The position numbers and the translations under genes were made by a program. Positions 26,371 through 36,077 of a DNA stretch of 64,000 nt are shown here, piece after piece. The stretch is from positions 1 through 64,000 of the forward strand of contig WYBC01000017.1 of assembly GCA_011526085.1 (NCBI GenBank). The letters run 5' to 3'. Source of the DNA: Lysobacter sp. (GTDB taxonomy: Bacteria; Pseudomonadota; Gammaproteobacteria; Xanthomonadales; Xanthomonadaceae). The number at the start of each line of letters is the position of its first letter. The first letter of the stretch is position 1. The notes beneath the pieces were generated by a model, which saw only the letters and a list, made by a program, of their open reading frames with translations, ran no database searches and was not told the origin of the DNA.

Positions 26371-27515
26371 GACTTGTCGCCTGCGGGTTTGGCTGCGGCC
26401 ACCGGCTTGGCCGCGGCATCGCCGATCACCTGGACCTTGGCGCCTTCGCGCAGTGCGATCTTGCCGGCGGTGACCACCCGATCGCCCGCCTTCAGACCGG
26501 AACGGACTTCGACCCATTCGCCGTCGTAGTAACCGAGCTTCACCGTGATCCGCGCGGCCTTGCCGCCGCGCACCGCGAATACGGCCGGATCGTTCTCGTC
26601 GTCGAGCAGGGCGTTGCGCGGTATCACCAGAGCGTTGGCGCGCTGGTCGTAGTCGATCTTGATGCGTCCGAACATGCCGGGCTGGAGCAGGCCGCCGCCA
26701 TCGAAGGCGCAGATCACGCGGAAGGTGCCGCTGCCGGAATCGACCACCGGCGCGACGCGATCGACGCGCCCTAGGAACGGGCGCCCGGGCAACGCATCGA
26801 CCATCAATTGCACCGGCAGCCCGGGCTTGAGCGTCGCCAGTTCGCGTTCGGGCACGTTGAGCGTGGCCTCCAGTCGCGAGGTGTCGACGATCCGGAAAAT
26901 CGGCGTATTGATCTGGACGAAGTTGCCGGTCTTGATCGAACGCTCGGCGATGATGCCGGAAATCGGCGCGACGACATTGGCGTACGACAGTTCGAGATTG
27001 GCCAGACGATTCACCGCGCGGGCGTTCTCGAGATCGAACCTGAGCTGATCGATGTCGTTGGCGCTGAGCAACTGCTGCGCGAACAATTGCCGGGACCGGT
27101 TGTAACTGGCCTCCAGCTTGCGCAACTGGGCTTCGCTCTGCGCGGCCTGCAGGGCGGCGCGGGCCGAATCGAGGCGCACCAGGACCTGACCGGCGCGGAC
27201 CTGCTGGCCCACTTCCGCCATGACCTGCAGGGCGACGCCCGAGGTCTTGGCCACCACCTGGGACTCGCCGCGGGCTTCGAGCGGTGCGGTGCCGGTGTAG
27301 CTGGCGGCGATGGCGCGGGTGGAGACCGCCACGGCTTCGACCGGCACCGCCTCTTCGGCCTTGCTCTCCTGGTCCTTGGCCTTGGCGTCCTGACCCCCGG
27401 GCTTGCAGCCGGCCAGAACGAGACAACCGAGCAGGACGCCCACCCCCATACTGCGGGCGAGCGTCGTCCTTGCGGCAGATACGGGCGGAGTGTGAGTGGC
27501 GGACATCGTGGGCAT
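26367..27515 (-). CDS. RND efflux periplasmic adaptor lipoprotein (HlyD/MFP)
   Basis: A membrane-fusion protein of about 382 residues. The lipobox LVLAGC places it as a lipoprotein on the inner membrane facing the periplasm. A barrel-sandwich region (SGVALQVMAEVGQQVRAGQVLVRLD), a helical hairpin and the second half-motif (YANVVAPISGIIAERSIKTGNFV) are followed by beta-barrel and membrane-proximal parts. ATGs at 27515 and 27506 are both possible and neither has a Shine-Dalgarno site; a TATACC-like -10 lies about 35 nt upstream. It is the first gene of the efflux operon and divergent from the cytochrome c pair. Confidence 0.93.
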   Translation of the reverse strand: MPTMSATHTPPVSAARTTLARSMGVGVLLGCLVLAGCKPGGQDAKAKDQESKAEEAVPVEAVAVSTRAIAASYTGTAPLEARGESQVVAKTSGVALQVMAEVGQQVRAGQVLVRLDSARAALQAAQSEAQLRKLEASYNRSRQLFAQQLLSANDIDQLRFDLENARAVNRLANLELSYANVVAPISGIIAERSIKTGNFVQINTPIFRIVDTSRLEATLNVPERELATLKPGLPVQLMVDALPGRPFLGRVDRVAPVVDSGSGTFRVICAFDGGGLLQPGMFGRIKIDYDQRANALVIPRNALLDDENDPAVFAVRGGKAARITVKLGYYDGEWVEVRSGLKAGDRVVTAGKIALREGAKVQVIGDAAAKPVAAAKPAGDKS

Positions 27516-27660
27516 CGTCGGTCGGTTGTGAGGTGTTGTATCAAGGTATATCACCCAGTCATGACCAGCATCCGCCAGAGGTCATGGTGACTCGCGGGAC
27601 ACCCGGGCGCCGCATCGGAGAGGTGGTCCGGACGGCCTGCGTCGGAGCGATGGCTCAGGC

Positions 27661-27666
27661 TATACT
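27661..27666 (+). promoter_or_regulatory. Candidate -10 of the cytochrome c pair
   Basis: TATACT lies 52 nt before the first cytochrome start, in the 200-nt divergent region shared with the efflux operon. The -35 is not convincing. Confidence 0.4.
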
Positions 27667-27717
27667 GTCCGGATTGCGCGTTCGCGACTGCGGACGCTCC
27701 CGACATCACGCCCCGAC

Positions 27718-28068
27718 ATGACGCCAGATATGATCCGATCGACGAATCGTTGTTCGCTGCTCGCCGGTTGCCTCGCCCTGTTCGCCGCCTTCGCGGTGCA
27801 GGCGCAGACGCCCGCAGGTTCCGCCGAAAAAGGCAAACAGCTGGCTTACACCTGCCAGGGCTGCCACGGCGTCACCGGCTACAAGAACGCCTATCCCACC
27901 TACAGCGTGCCGAAAATCACCGGCCAGTCCGCGGAATATCTCGCGAACGCGCTCATCGAGTACCGCAAGGGCGCGCGCAAGCACCCGACCATGCAGGCGC
28001 AGGCGCAGAGCTTTTCCGAGCAGGACATCGCCGACATCGCCGCCTACCTTTCGAGCCTGAAGAAGTGA
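27718..28068 (+). CDS. Class I cytochrome c, secreted
   Basis: A 116-residue periplasmic c-type cytochrome. A signal peptide ends near AVQAQ (about residue 30), and the heme site is CQGCH (Cys46, Cys49, His50). A methionine ligand candidate is in KHPTMQA, and the C-terminal helix is DIADIAAYLSS. It resembles one half of cytochrome c4 or a c553 and should carry single electrons to an oxidase. ATG 27718 or 27730 could start it. The second cytochrome follows after 11 nt. Confidence 0.92.
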   Translation: MTPDMIRSTNRCSLLAGCLALFAAFAVQAQTPAGSAEKGKQLAYTCQGCHGVTGYKNAYPTYSVPKITGQSAEYLANALIEYRKGARKHPTMQAQAQSFSEQDIADIAAYLSSLKK

Positions 28069-28079
28069 GCGACGCCCGC

Positions 28080-28544
28080 ATGACGAAGCGCACCCTGCCC
28101 ATCGCCCTCGCCCTGACCCTCGGCATCGCCCTGAGCGGCTGCGGCAAATCCGAACCCGACGCCGCCGCGCACGCCGAAGGCGCCAAGGCCGAGCACAAGG
28201 CCGAGTTCGACCATATCAACGCCTTCAACGGCGACGCCGCCCGTGGCGAACGCATCGCCGCCGACAAGCAGCTCAGCGGCACCGGCCAGGCCTGCATCGA
28301 CTGTCACGGTCCCGGCGGCGCCAAGCCCATCGACGTGACCTACCCGGTCCTCGCCGGCCAGTACCAGGACTACATCTTCCACGCGATCAAGCAGTACCGC
28401 GACGGCGGCCGCGAGCACGCGCTGATGACCAACCAGATCAAGGGCGCGGCCGATGCAGGCAAGCTCGACGATCAGGGCATCGCCGACCTCGCCGCCTATT
28501 TCGCCGCCCAGACCGGCCCGCTGGGCGATCTGCACGGCAAGTAA
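28080..28544 (+). CDS. Cytochrome c lipoprotein
   Basis: A 154-residue c-type cytochrome with a lipobox (ALSGC, Cys21) in place of a cleaved signal. It is therefore probably tethered to a membrane in the periplasm. The heme site is CIDCH (Cys72, Cys75, His76), and the distal methionine is likely in EHALMTNQIKG. An acidic/alanine linker separates the lipid anchor from the heme domain. It is paired with the soluble cytochrome 11 nt upstream, giving a soluble/tethered electron-transfer couple. Confidence 0.92.
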   Translation: MTKRTLPIALALTLGIALSGCGKSEPDAAAHAEGAKAEHKAEFDHINAFNGDAARGERIAADKQLSGTGQACIDCHGPGGAKPIDVTYPVLAGQYQDYIFHAIKQYRDGGREHALMTNQIKGAADAGKLDDQGIADLAAYFAAQTGPLGDLHGK

Positions 28545-28571
28545 GCCCACGGCGCCACGCGATCGACGACG

Positions 28572-28602
28572 ACGGGAGCCTCAGGGCTCCCGTTCGCGTT
28601 TT
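28572..28602 (+). terminator. Terminator of the cytochrome c operon
   Basis: A 9-bp stem (28572-28580 with 28585-28593) closes a 4-nt loop; the downstream sequence TCGCGTTTTC has a short T run. It lies 27 nt after the second cytochrome stop. Confidence 0.7.
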
Positions 28603-28700
28603 CGGGGATCGATGTTCCGTGCGTTTCGACCGCACCGGATGCGACTTCACCGGTTTTCTTCCCGGGCAGCCACTTCCCGGAATGACGACCCGCACCGGAC

Positions 28701-30449
28701 TCAGGGCCCGTTCGTGCGTGGCAGGCTGTCCCGGTCTTCCTGCAGTTCCGGCTTGAACGGCACGTCCGGCGGCGGCCGTGCGATGGCTTCCTGATCCTGC
28801 AGATTGGGATCGTAAATCGTGCAGCCACCACCGCCCTGCAGCAGGGAAACGGTGCACATGATGCGTTTGGTGGTCCCGGGGATCGGAATGGCGACGTTCT
28901 TGATGCCGCGGCTCACCCACTCTTCCAGCAGCGAACGGTTGGGAATCCAGAAACGATCGAAGCGGGTCGGCGTGTAGTCCAGCGGCGGCCGTTTGAGCCA
29001 CGTGCCCATGCGATCGATCTTCTCGAAGTCCTCGATGACCGTGCCCGGCGGCAGCCCGCCACCGACACGTCCACCGTCGCCCGGCAGGCGCACGCTGCCG
29101 TCGCTGTTGAACAGCCCGGGCGAGCGCCCGGCGGTGCTGTTGCCGGGAACGTTGCGATCGGACGCGCCCCAATCGTCGCTGCGCACGGTGCTGGGGGCGG
29201 CGCCCGGGCGTGGCGATGGCGTCGGCCCCGCGCCGGCCGGTGCGGCCGCGGTGGGACGACCCGTCGCCGTGGCCTGCGGGCGACCGCCGGACGTGGCGGC
29301 GGTCGCGGGCGCGCTCGCGGTGCCCGGCGATGGCGCAGTGCCGGTGGCGGGTATGCGTGATGGCGTGGGCGCCGCTGCGGATGCGCCGGTGGTGGCAGCG
29401 GCCGGCGCGGGCGGTGCGCGCACCTGCACTTCGCCCGGGACGGTGCGCAGTTCGGGCACCCGCAGCGTGGGCGTGCGCTGGGCGCTGGGCGAAACCTGGC
29501 GCGCGATGACCGGGGCCGGCGCGCGCTGCGCTTCCACTTCGGTCACTTCGGTCCGCAGCGCAGGCACGGTCGGCGCCGCCGGTCGCGGCGTGGGTCGCTG
29601 GATGTTCGGTACCGCCGTGGTGGCCTTGAAGGTTTCGACTTCGGTCGCCTGCGCAGCGACCTCGGGCACCCGCAGCGCGAGCCGGGGAATCGTCGGGTCC
29701 ATCGGAACCGGCGCCGGCAGCGTGAAATCGATATCGGTCGTCGGCGTCTGGGTCACCGCCAGCGGCTGCGGCGCTGCCGCATCGACCGGTGGCGACGGTG
29801 TCGGTTCGGGCGGCGTGGGTTGCGATGGCGGGGCTTGCGATGGCGTTGTATCGGCCTGCCGGGCATCGGCCGGGGCGGGCGGCACGGACGGGGCGCTGGC
29901 TGCGGCCGCCGCCGCGGGGACCGATGTCGACGCAGGCGCTGCCGCTGCAGACGCCGGTGCATCGCTTTCGCCTGCCGCGGGCGCACCGCCGGTCTCCGCC
30001 GGCGTGCCGTCGCCGATGTATTCGATCAGTGTCGATTCGCCCGCCTGCTGCGCCTCCGGCGGCGCGTCGCCGAGCTGCACGAAACCCAGCCACAGCAGCA
30101 GCGCGCCGAACACGAGATGCAGCAGACCCGAGAACACCGCCGCGAATCGGCGCAGGCCGCGCTGATCCCGCGGCGCGGGCTCCCACTGCTGGCGCGCCAG
30201 TCGCGCGAACGCACGCCAGCGATCCAGCGGCGGCGCGGCTTTCGGTCGCGGGCGCAGCGGTCGCGCCAGGAATACGTCCAGATAATCGGCGACCGGCGCA
30301 CCGGCGACCCTGCCGACGCGCTCGCCCATCGCCATGAACCAGGCGCGCCAGGTCGGCGGAAATCCGCCGAAGGGGCGATCGGCATGCACCGGAAAACGCC
30401 GCCGATGGCGGACCTGCAGGATTTCGATCAGATCCGCGGCGGAAAACAC
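28701..30449 (-). CDS. Transmembrane repetitive protein (Pro/Ala-rich)
   Basis: A 582-residue protein of the kind annotated in xanthomonads as transmembrane repetitive protein. The first ~100 residues are basic and cytoplasmic, and one membrane span follows at about residues 103-125. About 340 residues rich in Pro, Ala, Thr and Val come next, ending in a compact C-terminal domain with [20 protein letters not shown] and two cysteines ([17 protein letters not shown]). The layout (short cytoplasmic part, one span, long Pro-rich periplasmic rod, small end domain) recalls TonB, though no TonB motif is seen. The start is GTG, 16 nt behind nfuA, so the two are probably co-transcribed. Function unknown. 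Confidence 0.8.
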   Translation of the reverse strand: MFSAADLIEILQVRHRRRFPVHADRPFGGFPPTWRAWFMAMGERVGRVAGAPVADYLDVFLARPLRPRPKAAPPLDRWRAFARLARQQWEPAPRDQRGLRRFAAVFSGLLHLVFGALLLWLGFVQLGDAPPEAQQAGESTLIEYIGDGTPAETGGAPAAGESDAPASAAAAPASTSVPAAAAAASAPSVPPAPADARQADTTPSQAPPSQPTPPEPTPSPPVDAAAPQPLAVTQTPTTDIDFTLPAPVPMDPTIPRLALRVPEVAAQATEVETFKATTAVPNIQRPTPRPAAPTVPALRTEVTEVEAQRAPAPVIARQVSPSAQRTPTLRVPELRTVPGEVQVRAPPAPAAATTGASAAAPTPSRIPATGTAPSPGTASAPATAATSGGRPQATATGRPTAAAPAGAGPTPSPRPGAAPSTVRSDDWGASDRNVPGNSTAGRSPGLFNSDGSVRLPGDGGRVGGGLPPGTVIEDFEKIDRMGTWLKRPPLDYTPTRFDRFWIPNRSLLEEWVSRGIKNVAIPIPGTTKRIMCTVSLLQGGGGCTIYDPNLQDQEAIARPPPDVPFKPELQEDRDSLPRTNGP

Positions 30450-30465
30450 GCGCGGCGGGGCCCGG

Positions 30466-31059
30466 TCAGACCGACGAACGCGCGATGTAGGGCGCCGATC
30501 CGCTGGCGTGGTCGGTCGCGTCGCGCACGGCGGTCACGCCCGGGACTTTCTCCAGCAGGGTTTTCTCGATGCCCTGCTTCAACGTCACGTCGGCCATGCC
30601 GCAGCCGTGGCAACCGCCGCCGAAACTCAGGATGACGACGCCGTCGGCGGTCACTTCCCGCACCGACACATGCCCTTTGTGCTGGGCCAACTGCGGATTG
30701 ACCTCATGCTCCACCACCCAATGCACACGCTCGACCAGCGACGCGGATTCGCCCGGCGTCTCGCCCTTGATCTTCGGGGCGCGGATCTGGAGTTGGCCGC
30801 CGGTGGCCTGCTGGGTGTAATCGATCTCCGCACCATCGAGATAGCGCACGCTGCCGGCATCGAGCCACAGCGTGAACCCCTCGCAGTCCACCGCCCATTC
30901 GTCGCCCTGCAGGTCGCCGGGTTCGGCGAATTCCAGACGGACATCGGCACGCGGCGTGCCGGGGTGGAGGGCGCTCAGGCGCACGCCCAGCCCGGGCAGG
31001 GCCTCGCGTTCGATCAAACGGCGGAAGTGCGACTGCGCGGATTCGGAAATCTGGATCAT
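30466..31059 (-). CDS. nfuA: Fe-S biogenesis protein NfuA
   Basis: A 197-residue NfuA. The degenerate A-type domain at the N-terminus lacks its cysteines, and the C-terminal Nfu domain has the cluster-binding CxxC in [20 protein letters not shown]. It carries [4Fe-4S] clusters to apoproteins and protects them under oxidative or iron stress. A TAGAAT hexamer (31066-31071) ends 6 nt before the ATG and there is no Shine-Dalgarno site, so the message may be leaderless. Confidence 0.95.
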   Translation of the reverse strand: MIQISESAQSHFRRLIEREALPGLGVRLSALHPGTPRADVRLEFAEPGDLQGDEWAVDCEGFTLWLDAGSVRYLDGAEIDYTQQATGGQLQIRAPKIKGETPGESASLVERVHWVVEHEVNPQLAQHKGHVSVREVTADGVVILSFGGGCHGCGMADVTLKQGIEKTLLEKVPGVTAVRDATDHASGSAPYIARSSV

Positions 31060-31065
31060 GCGGCT

Positions 31066-31071
31066 ATTCTA
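31066..31071 (-). promoter_or_regulatory. Candidate -10 of nfuA, leaderless spacing
   Basis: TAGAAT on the minus strand, 6 nt before the nfuA ATG. Transcription would begin at or near the start codon. The -35 region is poor. Confidence 0.4.
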
Positions 31072-31158
31072 GCGGTCCGCCCGTCGCGTGCCCGCCTGCT
31101 TTTCGTCATGCCGGCGGAACAGTGTTCAGTTTCGTGCGATTCCTTCCGGAGTTCCCCC

Positions 31159-31500
31159 ATGTCCGACCTCGTCCCCCTCGCCCAGGCGCGCTGCATTCCC
31201 CGTCGCGGCCACGAACATCGCCTGCCGCCCGCGCAGATCGCCGAACTCATGCCGCAATTGCCCGGCTGGGAGCTGGCGGAAAACGGTCATGCGCTGCTCA
31301 AGACCTTCGCCTTTCCCGACTACTACCGCACGATGGCGTTCGTGAACGCGCTGGCCCATATCGCCCATCGCGAAGACCATCACCCGGACCTGGGTGTGCA
31401 TTACGACCGCTGCGTGGTGCGCTTCTCCACCCACGACGTGGGCGGCCTCAGCGAGAACGACTTCATCTGCGCGGCGAAAGCCGAAGCGCTCGTCGGCTGA
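31159..31500 (+). CDS. phhB: Pterin-4a-carbinolamine dehydratase
   Basis: A 113-residue PCD/DCoH enzyme that dehydrates 4a-hydroxytetrahydropterin to recycle the cofactor of phenylalanine hydroxylase. The active-site histidines are in [19 protein letters not shown], and the C-terminal [17 protein letters not shown] is typical. CGGAG lies about 7 nt before ATG 31159; the longer upstream frame is not supported. No phenylalanine hydroxylase gene is in the window. Confidence 0.95.
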   Translation: MSDLVPLAQARCIPRRGHEHRLPPAQIAELMPQLPGWELAENGHALLKTFAFPDYYRTMAFVNALAHIAHREDHHPDLGVHYDRCVVRFSTHDVGGLSENDFICAAKAEALVG

Positions 31501-31621
31501 CCGCTCCAGCACGGACACGGCACCGTCGCTTCCCGGGGTCGAAGGACGCCGGGCCGACGGCAGGCTTCCGGGTCTTCCGACGAAAAATATTCCAACGAAC
31601 CGATCGCGACAGGGATTGCAT

Positions 31622-32170
31622 GTGGGCGACATCACCGAACTGATCGATGCGGGCAATGCCGGCGGCGGCGTGGACAACGCCGCACTGTTCGGTGCCGCCT
31701 ACGACGAGCTCAAGAAGCTCGCGCGCGCCAGGCTGGCGCGTTCGGGCCCGATGACCCTGCTGGACAGTACCGCGCTGGTGAACGAGATCTGGCTGCGGCT
31801 GTCGGGCAAGCAGACCCTGCAGGTCGACACGCGGCGCCGGTTCTTCGCCTATGCCGCACAGGTCATGCGCACGGTGATCGTCGACCAGTTGCGCGAACGC
31901 CATGCCGAGCGTCGCGGCGGCGGTGCGCGCAATGTCACCCTCGACACCGCGCTCGGCGATGGCATCACCGGAGACGACGAAGCCCTGCAGGTGCACGAGG
32001 CGCTGGAATCGCTGGCGCAGATGGAGCCGCGACTCGCCCAGGTGGTGGAAATGCGCTATTTCGGCGGCATGACCGAGCTGGAGATCGGCGAAGCGCTCGG
32101 CCTGACCGACCGCACCGTGCGCCGCGATTGGGAAAAGGCGCGGCTGTTGTTGGCATCGATGCTGGCGTGA
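31622..32170 (+). CDS. ECF-type sigma factor, kinase-linked family
   Basis: A 182-residue sigma factor with region 2 (ELKKLARARLARSGP to FFAYAAQVMRTVIVDQLRERHAERRGGG) and region 4 (LAQVVEMRYFGGMTELEIGEALGLTDRTVRRDWEKAR). This belongs to the ECF family found next to Ser/Thr kinases and lacking a classic anti-sigma factor. GTG at 31622 is chosen because AGGGA lies about 7 nt upstream. The TPR kinase follows after 81 nt. A paralogous module is at 51198-54565. Confidence 0.88.
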   Translation: MGDITELIDAGNAGGGVDNAALFGAAYDELKKLARARLARSGPMTLLDSTALVNEIWLRLSGKQTLQVDTRRRFFAYAAQVMRTVIVDQLRERHAERRGGGARNVTLDTALGDGITGDDEALQVHEALESLAQMEPRLAQVVEMRYFGGMTELEIGEALGLTDRTVRRDWEKARLLLASMLA

Positions 32171-32251
32171 CGCCCGGATGATCGCCAAGGACGGATGTCC
32201 TGTCTCGACACCGCATCCCGTTCGTGCGGGCGCCCATCCCTGCGAGCGCGC

Positions 32252-35050
32252 ATGAACGTCCTGCCCTGCCCTCCTTCCGACTGGCCGCGGTTCTCCGCGT
32301 TGCTCGACCAGTGCCTCGAACTCGAACCCGCGGCGCGGGACGCGTGGCTGGACGCGCTGACGGGCGACGACCGGCGTTTCCGCGACGGGCTGCAGGCGCT
32401 GCTGCTGCGCGGCGAGCGATGCAGCAGCGACTGGCTGGAGACGCCGGCGGGCGCCGTCGACGCGCAGCCGCCGGCGTTCGTCGAAGGCGAACGCATCGGG
32501 CCGTGGCGGCTGCTGCGGCCGCTCGGCAGCGGCGGCATGGGCGCGGTCTGGCTGGCCGCGCGCGCGGACGGCGCCTATCAACGCGAAGTCGCGCTGAAGC
32601 TGCCGCACGCGCATCTGCTGGGCGGCGCGCTGCGCGAGCGCTTCGGCCGCGAACGCGACATGCTCGCGGCGCTCTCCGATCCGCGCATCGCCCGGTTCTA
32701 TGATTCCGGCGTCGACGACGACGGCGGACAGCCGTGGCTGGCGCTGGAATACGTCCAGGGCACGCCGATCACCGAGTACTGCGAACGTCGCGCGCTGTCG
32801 GTGCGCGAACGCGTGGCGCTGCTGCGCGAGGTGGCTGCCGCGGTCCAGGCCGCGCATGCGCGGCTGATCGTGCATCGCGACCTGAAACCGGCGAACGTGA
32901 TGGCCACCGAAGACGGCCAGATCAAGCTGCTGGACTTCGGCATCGCCAAACTGCTCGACGACGATCCCGCCGACAGCGGGCTGACCCAGCTCGGCGGCCG
33001 CGCCGCCACCCCCGACTATGCCGCGCCGGAACAGTTCGACGGCGGCGCGATCACGGTCGCGACCGATGTCTATGCCCTTGGGGTGATGCTGTACGAACTG
33101 CTGACCGGCGCGCGTCCGTTCCCGGCGCGGTCGCGACTGGGCCGGCTGATCGAAGCGCGCGGCGATGCGCCGCTGGCCTCCACCCGGGTCACCGGCAAGC
33201 GGCGCGCGGAACTCGCCGGCGATCTGGATGCGATCCTGGCCAAGGCCATGGAGCCCGATCCGGCGAAGCGTTACGGCTCGGTCGAAGCGTTTTCCGCGGA
33301 TCTCGCGCGCCATCTCGAGCACCAGCCCATCCAGGCGAGGCGCATCGGTCGCTGGCGTCGGGCCGTGAAGTTCATGCATCGGCATCGCCAGGGCGTCGCC
33401 GTCGCCGCGATGCTGGCGCTGGCGCTGGGCACCGGCCTGGCGGGCGTGCTGTGGCAGTCGCAGCGCGCCGCGGAAGAAGCGCGCCGGGCGAGCGCGATCA
33501 AGGATTTCCTGGTCGAGATCTTCGCCGCCAGCGATCCGCGCACGGCCTCCGACCAGCCACGCGGCAACATCACCGCCAAGGCGCTGCTGGATGCCGGCGC
33601 GGCGAAGATCGAATCGCGCTTCGCCGATGACCCCGAGCTTCAGATCGAACTGCTGCGCACCATCGCCGATCTCTACGCCCAGCTCGACGAGGACGCGCGC
33701 TACGAAGCGCTGCAGGCCCTGCAGTTGAAGAAAGTGCGCGAGCGCTTCGGCCCGCTGCATCCGAACATTCTCAACGGCGCGGTCGAAAGCGCCCAGCGCG
33801 CCTGCAGCCAGGGCGAACACGCGATCTGCGTCGCGCGCGTGGCCGATGCGGATCGCCTGCTGACAGCGAGCGGCGACGAAGACCCGCATCTGCGCGCGCA
33901 ATGGTGGCTGGCGCGTGGTCTGCAACTGCAGGGCGAAGACGGCCGGATCGACGAGACCGAGCGCGCCTACGCCAGCGCCGTCGAGCTGTATCGGCGCCAC
34001 GATCCGCGCTCGCGAGGGATGGTGACGGCACTGCAGGAACTGGCCACCTTCTACACATCGATGAAACTCGACCACGCCCGCGCGATCGCGGCGTACAACG
34101 AAACCCTGGCGCTGGCCGAATCCCTGCCGGACCGGAACGACGCCGAACTGCAGACGCTTTACGGCAACCTCGGACTCGCGCACCAGCAACTCGGCCAGTT
34201 CGCCGAGGCCGCGGAGGCGTTCCGCAAATCCGCCGACTACGCCGACCGCACCACCGGCGCGGAATTTCCCACCGCCTGGGTGCCGCGCGTGAATGCGGCG
34301 CGCACGCTGCATCTGTCCGGTCAACGCGAGGCCGCGCATCGCGAATTCGCGCGCCTGCTGCCGCTGCTGCCCGACGACGGCCGCCACGCGACGGACGTCG
34401 CCACGGTCCGCGAGGTCTACGGCGAGCGCCTCTCCAGCGAAGGGCGCCCGGAACTCGCCATCCCGCAGCTCGAAGCCGCGGTCGCGCTCTACGCCCGGCA
34501 GACGTTGCATTCGTTCAAGGTGCGGCTGGTGCGCCGTTATCTCGGCGAAGCCTATGCGCGCGCAGGACGCGATGCCGAAGCCGGACGCATGCTGAAAGCA
34601 TCGCTCGACGAATACCTCCAGCAGCAGTCCGACAGCGACCAGCCGGTGATGGCGATCCGCGAAAGCTGGGGACGCTGGCTGCTGGAACGCGGGAGCCTGG
34701 ACGAAGCACGCGCGCAGTTCGATACCGTCGTGGCGCATGCGGACGGCCGCAGTTTCGCGCATGTGGCGCTCGCGCATGGCGGTCTGGCGCGGATCGCGCT
34801 GGCGGAAGCGCGCACGGCTGACGCGCTGCGGGAAAGCGGTGCGGCGATCGCCGGCTGGAAGGACGTGACCGGCTTTCGCGATGTCCGCATGGGTCCCTAT
34901 CTGCAGCGCATCCATGCCGATGCCCTGGCCGCGAACGGCCAGTTCGCCGCGGCGCAGGCGGAAGAAGACGCCGCGGCCGCCGCGAGCGTGCGCTACGACG
35001 CTCCGGGCGTCGCCACCACGCAGCGACGACACATGGCCGCGCAACGCTGA
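32252..35050 (+). CDS. Ser/Thr protein kinase with TPR sensor tail
   Basis: A 932-residue PknB-type kinase. An N-terminal ~80-residue helical lead is followed by the kinase domain: glycine loop LGSGGMGAVW, Lys116, HRDLKPAN (208-214) and DFG (228-230), all intact. One membrane span lies near residues 378-398 (VAVAAMLALALGTGLAGVLW), followed by a ~500-residue tetratricopeptide tail, probably periplasmic. It likely phosphorylates the adjacent ECF sigma factor or related proteins in response to an envelope signal. ATG 32252 starts the kinase; there is no strong Shine-Dalgarno site. Confidence 0.93.
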   Translation: MNVLPCPPSDWPRFSALLDQCLELEPAARDAWLDALTGDDRRFRDGLQALLLRGERCSSDWLETPAGAVDAQPPAFVEGERIGPWRLLRPLGSGGMGAVWLAARADGAYQREVALKLPHAHLLGGALRERFGRERDMLAALSDPRIARFYDSGVDDDGGQPWLALEYVQGTPITEYCERRALSVRERVALLREVAAAVQAAHARLIVHRDLKPANVMATEDGQIKLLDFGIAKLLDDDPADSGLTQLGGRAATPDYAAPEQFDGGAITVATDVYALGVMLYELLTGARPFPARSRLGRLIEARGDAPLASTRVTGKRRAELAGDLDAILAKAMEPDPAKRYGSVEAFSADLARHLEHQPIQARRIGRWRRAVKFMHRHRQGVAVAAMLALALGTGLAGVLWQSQRAAEEARRASAIKDFLVEIFAASDPRTASDQPRGNITAKALLDAGAAKIESRFADDPELQIELLRTIADLYAQLDEDARYEALQALQLKKVRERFGPLHPNILNGAVESAQRACSQGEHAICVARVADADRLLTASGDEDPHLRAQWWLARGLQLQGEDGRIDETERAYASAVELYRRHDPRSRGMVTALQELATFYTSMKLDHARAIAAYNETLALAESLPDRNDAELQTLYGNLGLAHQQLGQFAEAAEAFRKSADYADRTTGAEFPTAWVPRVNAARTLHLSGQREAAHREFARLLPLLPDDGRHATDVATVREVYGERLSSEGRPELAIPQLEAAVALYARQTLHSFKVRLVRRYLGEAYARAGRDAEAGRMLKASLDEYLQQQSDSDQPVMAIRESWGRWLLERGSLDEARAQFDTVVAHADGRSFAHVALAHGGLARIALAEARTADALRESGAAIAGWKDVTGFRDVRMGPYLQRIHADALAANGQFAAAQAEEDAAAAASVRYDAPGVATTQRRHMAAQR

Positions 35051-35099
35051 AACGCGGTTTCGGACGGCAAGCGAAGATGACCCGGGCGATGCGGAAGGG

Positions 35100-36077
35100 T
35101 TACTTCAGACGATCCAGCACATCCACCAGTTCCGGCGCCAGCGGCGCGTCCAGCAGATAGTGGGCGCGACCGCCATCGAGCGAGAACTCCAGCGACGCGG
35201 CGTGCAGGAACATGCGCTTCAGGCCGACCTGTTCGCGCAGCCGCTTGTTGACCTCGACATCGCCGTACTTGTCGTCGCCCGCGACCGGATGGCCGATGTG
35301 CTGGGCGTGGACGCGGATCTGGTGGGTGCGGCCGGTCTCGATCCGCACCTCGCAGTAGGAATGCCCGCCGCGACGCTCCAGCACCCGGAAATGACTCAGC
35401 GAGGGCTTGCCCTGAACATGGACCTGGACGTGGCGCTCGCCGCCCTGGCGCAGGCCGATGTGCAGCGGAGCATCCACGGTCATGGTGCCGTCGGGCATGC
35501 GTCCGGCCAGCAGCGCCAGGTAGCGCTTGGCGATGCCGCGACCATCGTCGGCATCGCTCTCGCGCATCAACGCCTGCAACTCGGTCAGCGCCGAGCGCTT
35601 CTTGGCGATCACCATCAGCCCGGACGTGTCGCGGTCGAGCCGGTGCACCAGCTCCAGCGATTCGTTCGGCCGCAGCGCGCGGAGGGTCTCGATCACCCCG
35701 AAACCGATGCCGCTGCCGCCATGACTGGCGACCCCGGAGGGTTTGCTGATCGCCAGCAGCCGGGCATCCTCGAACACGATGCTGGCCGCCATCGCGTCCA
35801 GCAGCCCGCGCGCCGGGGCGCCCTTCTCGCCCGGTTCGGACAGGCGCACAGGCGGGATCCGCACCTCGTCGCCCGCCTCCAGCCGGGTCTCGGCCTTGGC
35901 GCGCCCTCCGTTCACCCGCACCTGGCCGCTGCGCACGATCTTGTAAATCAGGGACTTGGGCGCGCCCTTGAGCTGCCCGAGCAGGAAATTGTCCAGCCGT
36001 TGGCCGGCGCGGTCCTCGGGCACGCGGACCAGGCGGACCTGTCCCGAAGGGCGCGGATTGGAATCGATTGAGGCCAT
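35100..36077 (-). CDS. rluC: 23S rRNA pseudouridine synthase RluC
   Basis: A 325-residue RluC, which makes pseudouridine at 955, 2504 and 2580 (E. coli numbering) of 23S rRNA. An S4 RNA-binding domain at residues 20-80 is followed by the catalytic domain with HRLDRDTSG; Asp148 is the nucleophile. The C-terminal KRMFLHAASLEF is typical. It is divergent from rne with a shared 462-nt region, the arrangement seen in E. coli and many relatives. Confidence 0.95.
   Translation of the reverse strand: MASIDSNPRPSGQVRLVRVPEDRAGQRLDNFLLGQLKGAPKSLIYKIVRSGQVRVNGGRAKAETRLEAGDEVRIPPVRLSEPGEKGAPARGLLDAMAASIVFEDARLLAISKPSGVASHGGSGIGFGVIETLRALRPNESLELVHRLDRDTSGLMVIAKKRSALTELQALMRESDADDGRGIAKRYLALLAGRMPDGTMTVDAPLHIGLRQGGERHVQVHVQGKPSLSHFRVLERRGGHSYCEVRIETGRTHQIRVHAQHIGHPVAGDDKYGDVEVNKRLREQVGLKRMFLHAASLEFSLDGGRAHYLLDAPLAPELVDVLDRLK

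Noticed and set aside
31463-35044. Nearly 1,200-codon minus-strand frame opposite the sigma/kinase module
   Set aside because: The plus strand has intact sigma and kinase motifs. The antisense product is Arg/Gln-rich with no recognisable fold.
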